Origin: Bog-473 sp035551835
Lineage (GTDB): Bacteria > Actinomycetota > Acidimicrobiia > Acidimicrobiales > RAAP-2
Assembly (NCBI GenBank): GCA_035551835.1
Contig: DASZMN010000119.1
Location: 1-11,088, forward strand
Reading direction: 5' to 3'
Length of the DNA stretch: 11,088 nucleotides
This document shows, in pieces, positions 6,871 to 11,088 of this stretch. Under the pieces are notes generated by a model that did not search any database, was not told where the DNA came from, and saw only the letters and a list, made by a program, of their open reading frames with translations. The stretch's first letter is position 1. Each line of letters begins with the position of its first letter. The position numbers and the translations under genes are program-made.

Positions 6871-7764
6871 TCAGAAGACGGCGAGCGGGTTGACGGGCGA
6901 CGCGGTGCCGCGCCGCAACACGAGGGGCGCCACGACGAAGAGGCACTCCCAGCGCTGTTCCTCGGCGCACGCGGCCGAGAGTGCGTCGAGGTCGAGGTTG
7001 TCCATCAGGTGCAGGCCGAGGGCGACGATCGCGATCTCGTGGATGGGCATCCCGACGCCGGTGACCCGCGAGGGCAGCACGTCGGACACGCCGTCGGATC
7101 CCAGCGTGGCCACGTCGCGCTCGCGGAGCCAGGACAGGCAGGCGGCATCGAGGCCGGCGGCCCGGCTGGCGAGCTCCCACGGGCCGTGCGCGGCGCGCCA
7201 GGCCCAGCGGCCCGTCCGCACGAGCAGCGCGTCGCCCGCCCGCACGCGCAGGCCGGCCCGCTCCTCGGCGGCCTCGAGGTCCTCGGGGAAGATCGGCTCG
7301 CCGGGTTCGAGTGCATCGACGCCGCGCCCGGCGGGAATATCGAGCAGCACGCCGCGGGTGACGATCCCGTCGCGCAGGTGGTGGATGCCGAGCCGGGTGG
7401 CGCCGTGTGCGGTGACGGTCCCGGTGTCGTAGCCGTTGTAGAGCTTGCCGTCGTGGAACACGTGGCACAGCGCGTCGAGGTGGCTGGTGGCGAACCCGTG
7501 TGACGCGATGGCGAAGTAGTCCGCCCCCCAGCCTTCGGTGGCGGTGCCGATCATGTGGTGGGCGACGGGGGCGGGGTTGTCGACCGCCGCCTCGGTGTTG
7601 AGCGGCCGGGCGCACGAGACGGTCCGGCCGCTCCGCACGGTGGCCGCGGCGAAGGCGGTGACCTCGGGGGTGATCAGGTTGAGCGCGCCGAGCTGGTCGT
7701 CCTCGCCCCACCGCCCCCAGTTGGAGATGCCGGTGTGGAGGGCCTCGACGTCGGCGGTCGCCAT
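6871..7764 (-). CDS. Cyclase-family protein (kynurenine formamidase-like metal hydrolase)
   Basis: The 297-residue product matches the cyclase family (PF04199), which includes kynurenine formamidase and other metal-dependent amide or ester hydrolases. The metal-binding signature is HGFATSHLDALCH at residues 89-101, a variant of the family HxGTHxDxPxH, with likely ligands H95, D97 and H101. NWGRWGEDDQLGALNLIT at residues 15-32 and DALLVRTGRW further on are typical of the long actinobacterial branch of this family. I chose the ATG at 7764 because the frame upstream is non-conserved sequence running into the divergent gene, and homologous proteins begin shortly before NWGRWG. The gene is divergent from the Ddn-like gene, with 52 bp between starts, and convergent with the repeat protein gene. 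The substrate is unknown; the lack of other tryptophan-degradation genes argues against naming it kynB. Confidence 0.88.
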   Translation of the reverse strand: MATADVEALHTGISNWGRWGEDDQLGALNLITPEVTAFAAATVRSGRTVSCARPLNTEAAVDNPAPVAHHMIGTATEGWGADYFAIASHGFATSHLDALCHVFHDGKLYNGYDTGTVTAHGATRLGIHHLRDGIVTRGVLLDIPAGRGVDALEPGEPIFPEDLEAAEERAGLRVRAGDALLVRTGRWAWRAAHGPWELASRAAGLDAACLSWLRERDVATLGSDGVSDVLPSRVTGVGMPIHEIAIVALGLHLMDNLDLDALSAACAEEQRWECLFVVAPLVLRRGTASPVNPLAVF

Positions 7765-7816
7765 GGGTTCTCTGGGCACGCACGGACAGTAGCGGCGGGC
7801 CAATACGCTCGCCGCT
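7765..7816. promoter_or_regulatory. Divergent promoter region between cyclase and Ddn-like genes
   Basis: The 52-bp gap must hold the start signals for both genes unless they lie inside the coding regions. On the plus strand TACGCT at 7804-7809 fits the TAnnnT -10 pattern and ends seven bases before the ATG at 7817, the spacing expected for a leaderless transcript; no Shine-Dalgarno sequence precedes that ATG. On the minus strand TACTGT (7791 down to 7786) fits the same pattern and would leave a leader of about 14 nt. Both calls rest on weak six-base patterns. Confidence 0.3.
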
Positions 7817-8269
7817 ATGACGACATTGGAAGGTGAGTACGTTCCCAGCCCGTCCGAGTGGGTGCGCAACCAGGTGGCCGAGTACGAGGCCTCCGGGGGC
7901 CAGCGGGCCAACACGCTGCTCGACACGGGCATGCCCATCATCGTGCTGACCACCCGGGGCGCCAAGAGCGCCAAGGTCCGGAAGCTCGGCCTCATGCGCG
8001 TCGAGAAGGGCGGCGAGTACGCGCTCGTCGCGTCCAAGGGCGGCGCCCCCGAGCATCCCGAGTGGTACCACAACCTGGTCGCGCACCCCGATGAGGTGGT
8101 GATTCAGGACGGGTCCGAGCCGTTCGCGGTCACCGTGCGCGAGGTGACCGGCCCCGAGAAGCAGGACTGGTGGGAGCGCGCCGTCAAGGCCTACCCGCCC
8201 TACGCCGAGTACCAGGAGAAGACGACGCGTCCGATCCCCGTCCTGATCGCGACGCCGGTCGCCTCCTGA
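7817..8269 (+). CDS. Ddn-like nitroreductase / deazaflavin (F420)-dependent oxidoreductase family protein
   Basis: The 150-residue protein belongs to the family of M. tuberculosis Ddn (deazaflavin-dependent nitroreductase, PF04075), small split-beta-barrel proteins that mostly use reduced F420. Key stretches are LLDTGMPIIVLTTRGAKS at residues 34-51, which corresponds to the family TTxGRKSG cofactor-binding segment (here with RGAKSAK instead), LVASKGG at 70-76 and PEHPEWYHNLVAHP at 78-91. These last two are family hallmarks. The ATG at 7817 gives the normal family length. The natural substrate is unknown; family members reduce quinones, nitro compounds or unsaturated bonds. The gene ends 27 bp from the stop of the convergent serine hydrolase. 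Confidence 0.88.
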   Translation: MTTLEGEYVPSPSEWVRNQVAEYEASGGQRANTLLDTGMPIIVLTTRGAKSAKVRKLGLMRVEKGGEYALVASKGGAPEHPEWYHNLVAHPDEVVIQDGSEPFAVTVREVTGPEKQDWWERAVKAYPPYAEYQEKTTRPIPVLIATPVAS

Positions 8270-8296
8270 ACCGGGCCGTCCGGGCGGAGCGGCGGG

Positions 8297-9358
8297 TCAG
8301 CGCGCCGCGGCGAAGGCCTCGACCATGGCGATGCGCCAGGGGATGAGGTCGTCCTCGCGCTCGAGCGCGGTCTTGCCGAGTCGCACCACGACGAGGTCGA
8401 GGGCCGGGCAGATGGAGATCGACTGGCCCTCGTAGCCCGAGGCGCGGAAGGTGCCGAGCGGGTTGTCGCCCGGCAGGCCCCACCAGTGCGCGCCGTGGGG
8501 CTCGCCGTCCTCGTCGGCCGAGACCATGGTGCGGCCGTAGTCCACCCACCCGGCGGGGAGCACCCGCACGCCGTCCCACACGCCGTCGCGCAGGTAGAAC
8601 AGCCCGAAGCGGGCCCAGTCGCGCGCCGTGGCGCGCAGGTACGACGAAGCGACCCACGTGCCCGCCTCGTCGAACTCGGGGTCGGCGCTGCGCATGCCGA
8701 GCGGCGAGAACAAGCGGCCGTGGAGGAACCGCGCGTAGTCCTCGCCCGGGCCGACCGTGCGGGCGACGACGCCCGAGACGATGTTGGAGGTCCCCGACGA
8801 GTAGTTGAACCGGGTTCCGGGCGGCGCGGCCAGGGGCCGGTCGGCCGCGAAGTCCGCCACGTCGGACTGGCGGTCGCCGAAGAGCATGTGGATTGTGTCC
8901 GAGACCCGGTCGTCGACGTAGTCCTCGACGAAGTCGAGCCCGTCGCGCATGGCCAGCAGGTGACGCAGCGTGATGGCGTGCCGCGGGTCGGCCGGGTCCG
9001 CCCATGCCAGCACCGGCGCCGGGGCATCGAGCTCGAGCCGCCCGGCGCCGACGAGGAGGCCGACGACGGCGTGCAGGACGGACTTGGCCATCGACCAACT
9101 GAGCAGCGGGGTGTGGGCCGTGACCGGTTCGGGCGGACGGTCGAAGTGCTCGAGCGCGCCGTGATAGCGCTCGAGCACGAGGCGGCCGTGGTGCACGACC
9201 ACGACGGCGTAGGTCGTGGCGATGGGGCCGGCGTCGTCGAAGGCCTCGCCGAGGAGGGGGCGCAGGTCGACCCCGGCGGGCAGCTCGCCCTCGGGCCACC
9301 CCTCGTTCGGCCAGGGCAGGTCGTGGGGCTGGGACGGCAGGGGCACCAACCGGGTCAC
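8297..9358 (-). CDS. Serine hydrolase of the beta-lactamase / class C (AmpC-NylB-like) family
   Basis: The 353-residue product has the catalytic signatures of the serine beta-lactamase superfamily (PF00144): SMAK at residues 89-92 (nucleophile S89, general base K92), YSS at 186-188 for the YxN/YxS motif, and a HWWGLPG segment near the C-terminus in the position of the third motif. NYSSGTSN resembles the 6-aminohexanoate-dimer hydrolase (NylB) and esterase branch more than true beta-lactamases. There is no signal peptide, which also favours a cytoplasmic esterase or amidase over antibiotic resistance. The frame is open to 9550, but that extension overlaps the epoxide hydrolase gene and is low-complexity, so I use the GTG at 9358, which begins VTRLVPLPSQP. 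It is the last gene of the minus-strand run, 34 nt after its upstream neighbour. Confidence 0.87.
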   Translation of the reverse strand: MTRLVPLPSQPHDLPWPNEGWPEGELPAGVDLRPLLGEAFDDAGPIATTYAVVVVHHGRLVLERYHGALEHFDRPPEPVTAHTPLLSWSMAKSVLHAVVGLLVGAGRLELDAPAPVLAWADPADPRHAITLRHLLAMRDGLDFVEDYVDDRVSDTIHMLFGDRQSDVADFAADRPLAAPPGTRFNYSSGTSNIVSGVVARTVGPGEDYARFLHGRLFSPLGMRSADPEFDEAGTWVASSYLRATARDWARFGLFYLRDGVWDGVRVLPAGWVDYGRTMVSADEDGEPHGAHWWGLPGDNPLGTFRASGYEGQSISICPALDLVVVRLGKTALEREDDLIPWRIAMVEAFAAAR

Positions 9359-9392
9359 GTCCGCCCGTGCGCCCCCGCGCCGGCTCCCACGG

Positions 9393-10367
9393 TCACCCGG
9401 TGGCGTCGAGGAACGACAGCAGCGCGGCGTTCGTGTCGTCGGGGCGCTCCTGTTGGATCCAGTGGCCGGCGCCGTCGACCACGGTGCCGCCGCGGAAGTC
9501 GGGCAGCGCCGCGGCCATCGCCTCGATGGAGCCCGGCTGCATGAAGACAACCGGATCGAGGGACCCGGTCAGGAATCCGGTCGGCATGGTGTAGAGCGAG
9601 GCCGGCAGGTCCTTCGAGCGCCCCCAGTTCGCGTCGAGGTTGCGGTAGAAGCTGAGCGGGCCGAACAAACCGCTCCGGCTGAGGCCCTCGGTGTAGACGT
9701 CGACGTCGTGCTCGGTGAGCCACGACGGCAGCACATCGGGTGCCGGAGTGAGGATGTCGAGGAACTTGGTCTTCTCAGCGGGGGCGTCGCCCAGCAACGC
9801 CGTCGCGTTCGCCATGCCTTCGCCCCCGGCCGAATACAGCATGGTGCGCACGAAGCGGCGCGGGTCGGCGTCGAACTCTGCCTCGGGCGGCCCGACCTCT
9901 TGGAAGTAGAGCATGTAGAAGAACTTGTCACCGAAGATGTGCCGGAAGATCTCGGTCGGCGGCCCGGATGCGTGCGAGTACGGGACGCTCATGTTGTAGA
10001 TCGACGAGACCCGCTCGGGGTGCAGGCGCCCCATCTCCCACACGACCATGGCACCCCAGTCGTGGCCGGAGAACGCCGCCTTCTCGTAGCCGTAGTGGCC
10101 GAGCAGCCCGCACAGGTCCGCCGTCAGCTTGTCCGATCCGTAGTCGGCCACCTGCGACGGCGCCGCGCTGGCGCCGTAGCCGCGCAGGTCGGGGGCGAAG
10201 GCGCGATACCCGGCGTCGCCGAGCGCCCCGAGCTGGTGGCGCCACGAGTACCAGAGCTCGGGGAAGCCGTGGCACAGCACCACCGGCGGGCCGTCGGCCG
10301 GGCCGGCAGTGGCCACGTGGAGCTCGATCCCGTTGGCCTCGACCTGTTCGTGGGTGACCTCAGCCAC
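9393..10367 (-). CDS. Alpha/beta-hydrolase, epoxide hydrolase type
   Basis: The 324-residue enzyme carries the full epoxide hydrolase set. HGFPE at residues 33-37 forms the oxyanion side, the nucleophile is D103 in GHDWGA, D271 in GSLDP is the probable acid, and H302 in GAGHWIQQERP is the base. The lid has YMLYFQEVGPPE and FYRNLD, which should supply the two tyrosines that activate the epoxide oxygen; haloalkane dehalogenases have Trp/Asn there instead. Epoxide hydrolases open epoxides to diols in the cytoplasm. The GTG at 10367 is preceded by a good ribosome-binding site and overlaps the end of the flavin monooxygenase gene by eight bases. Adjacency to a possible epoxide-forming monooxygenase supports the assignment. 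Substrate unknown. Confidence 0.9.
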   Translation of the reverse strand: MAEVTHEQVEANGIELHVATAGPADGPPVVLCHGFPELWYSWRHQLGALGDAGYRAFAPDLRGYGASAAPSQVADYGSDKLTADLCGLLGHYGYEKAAFSGHDWGAMVVWEMGRLHPERVSSIYNMSVPYSHASGPPTEIFRHIFGDKFFYMLYFQEVGPPEAEFDADPRRFVRTMLYSAGGEGMANATALLGDAPAEKTKFLDILTPAPDVLPSWLTEHDVDVYTEGLSRSGLFGPLSFYRNLDANWGRSKDLPASLYTMPTGFLTGSLDPVVFMQPGSIEAMAAALPDFRGGTVVDGAGHWIQQERPDDTNAALLSFLDATG

Positions 10368-11088
10368 GAGGAGTCACCTTCTCGGCATCGCCCTCGGCGG
10401 CCCGGCCCGCCGCCTTCTCGGCCTTCTCCTCGTGGTGCTTTTGGATGGCGGACATGACGGCGTTGCCCGCCGCGCCGATGAATTCCGGCCGGTTCTCGGC
10501 CGCCCAATCACGGCTCGAGGTCAGCGAGTGCGCCGAGTCCTGGAAGCGTGGCGCCACGTAGCGGGCCATGAGCTCGTAGGAGTGGCGGGTGGCGGCGGTG
10601 TCGGCCCACTCGTGGCCCATCAGCAGGAAGGTGCCGAAGCCGCCCGACTGCACCTGGAGCCGTTCGACCTGCGCGATGGCGTCGTCTGGCGTGCCGATGA
10701 CGGCGAAGCCCGAGGCGTTCAGCGCGTCGACGAGCGACTCGAAGTTCTCGGTGTTGGGGGCCAGCGGCAGCGCCGCCACCCGCTGGAAATAGTCGACCCA
10801 CTCCTCGAGGCCGAAGGCCACGTCGGCGATGGCCTGCTCCTTGGTGTCGGCGATGTGCATCGGCCCGACCAGCCGCCACTTGTTGCGGTCCACGGTGGTC
10901 GAGAACTCGGCCGCGCGCTCCTCCATCACGCTCCAGTGGGTGCCGAGCACGTCGAAGCCGCCGGCCGACGTCGCCCCGATGGACAACAGGCTGCAGCCGA
11001 AGCGCCCGGCGGCCCGGGGGCCGGCCGGCGAGACCTGCGCGGCCACCGCCACCTCGGGGAAGGGGCGCTGGTACGGCAGCATCTGCAG
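10360..11088 (-). CDS. LLM-class (luciferase-like) flavin-dependent monooxygenase, C-terminal part (5' end beyond window edge)
   Basis: The frame is open from the right edge (CTG CAG at 11088-11083) to a TGA at 10362-10360, giving about 242 residues; roughly the first third is missing. The sequence fits the bacterial luciferase-like family (PF00296), LimB (limonene 1,2-monooxygenase)-like branch: VAAQVSPAGPRAAGRFG, LLSIGAT, TVDRNKWRLVGPMHIADT, a helix GLEEWVDYF, IGTPDDAIAQVERL and GGFGTFLLMGHEWAD. The end is charged and rich in Glu, Lys and Ala (KHHEEKAEKAAG), likely a surface helix. Members use FMNH2 or F420H2, and the cofactor cannot be decided from this part. The gene overlaps the epoxide hydrolase by eight bases, so the two are very probably co-translated. 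Confidence 0.87.
   Translation of the reverse strand: MQMLPYQRPFPEVAVAAQVSPAGPRAAGRFGCSLLSIGATSAGGFDVLGTHWSVMEERAAEFSTTVDRNKWRLVGPMHIADTKEQAIADVAFGLEEWVDYFQRVAALPLAPNTENFESLVDALNASGFAVIGTPDDAIAQVERLQVQSGGFGTFLLMGHEWADTAATRHSYELMARYVAPRFQDSAHSLTSSRDWAAENRPEFIGAAGNAVMSAIQKHHEEKAEKAAGRAAEGDAEKVTPRG
10374..10380 (-). promoter_or_regulatory. Ribosome-binding site of the epoxide hydrolase, inside the upstream gene
   Basis: Read on the minus strand this is AAGGTGA, a near-perfect Shine-Dalgarno match, six bases before the GTG at 10367. It lies within the last codons of the monooxygenase gene, consistent with coupled translation, and fixes the start. Confidence 0.65.

Noticed and set aside
8270..8296. 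Short GC-rich partial palindrome between the convergent Ddn-like and serine hydrolase genes as a terminator
   Set aside because: I could not form a continuous stem longer than a few pairs, and there is no T-tract.
9359..9550. N-terminal extension of the serine hydrolase into the epoxide hydrolase gene
   Set aside because: The added 64 residues are Arg/Ser/Pro-rich and are a shifted reading of the epoxide hydrolase C-terminus; family similarity starts at the GTG at 9358.

Overview
The window is GC-rich, with dense coding on both strands and several GTG starts. It looks like chromosomal DNA of a high-GC actinobacterium. A secreted protein built from GYW/AFGDA repeats, a Ddn-type (F420-family) oxidoreductase and a LimB-like luciferase-family enzyme together suggest Acidimicrobiia or a close relative. 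That placement is inference from gene content; no rRNA or other phylogenetic marker is present.

Layout. (1) Positions 3-272, plus strand: the C-terminal part of a class I SAM-dependent methyltransferase, cut by the window edge and apparently missing an internal stretch of about 30 residues. (2) Positions 326-5661, plus strand: a compact nucleotide-biosynthesis run, purL, purF, purM, pyrE. The last three junctions tighten from 31 nt to 5 nt to a 4-nt overlap. PurL, PurF and PurM are three steps of IMP synthesis; PyrE makes OMP. PurF and PyrE both consume PRPP, so the run joins purine and pyrimidine synthesis. (3) Positions 5662-5967: a 306-bp gap with a strong inverted repeat, a short piece that translates into a decayed copy of the GYW/AFGDA repeat, and a plausible promoter for the next gene. 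(4) Positions 5968-6831, plus strand: a secreted protein of six tandem 40-42-residue repeats. (5) Positions 6871-7764, minus strand: a cyclase-family (kynurenine-formamidase-like) metal hydrolase, divergent from (6) a small Ddn-like oxidoreductase at 7817-8269, plus strand. (7) Positions 8297-11088, minus strand: a three-gene run, transcribed as LLM-class flavin monooxygenase (cut by the right edge), alpha/beta-hydrolase of the epoxide hydrolase type, and serine beta-lactamase-family hydrolase. The first two overlap by 8 nt. A monooxygenase followed by an epoxide hydrolase and an esterase-like enzyme suggests breakdown of a terpenoid or other hydrophobic compound; the substrate cannot be read from the sequence.

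No tRNA, rRNA, CRISPR array, insertion sequence or phage gene was seen. Most of the window is ordinary metabolism. The points worth a second look are the gapped methyltransferase, the repeat protein with its upstream relic, the coupling of pyrE to purine genes, and the oxygenase/epoxide hydrolase run. I found no clear sign of a new defence or mobile system.
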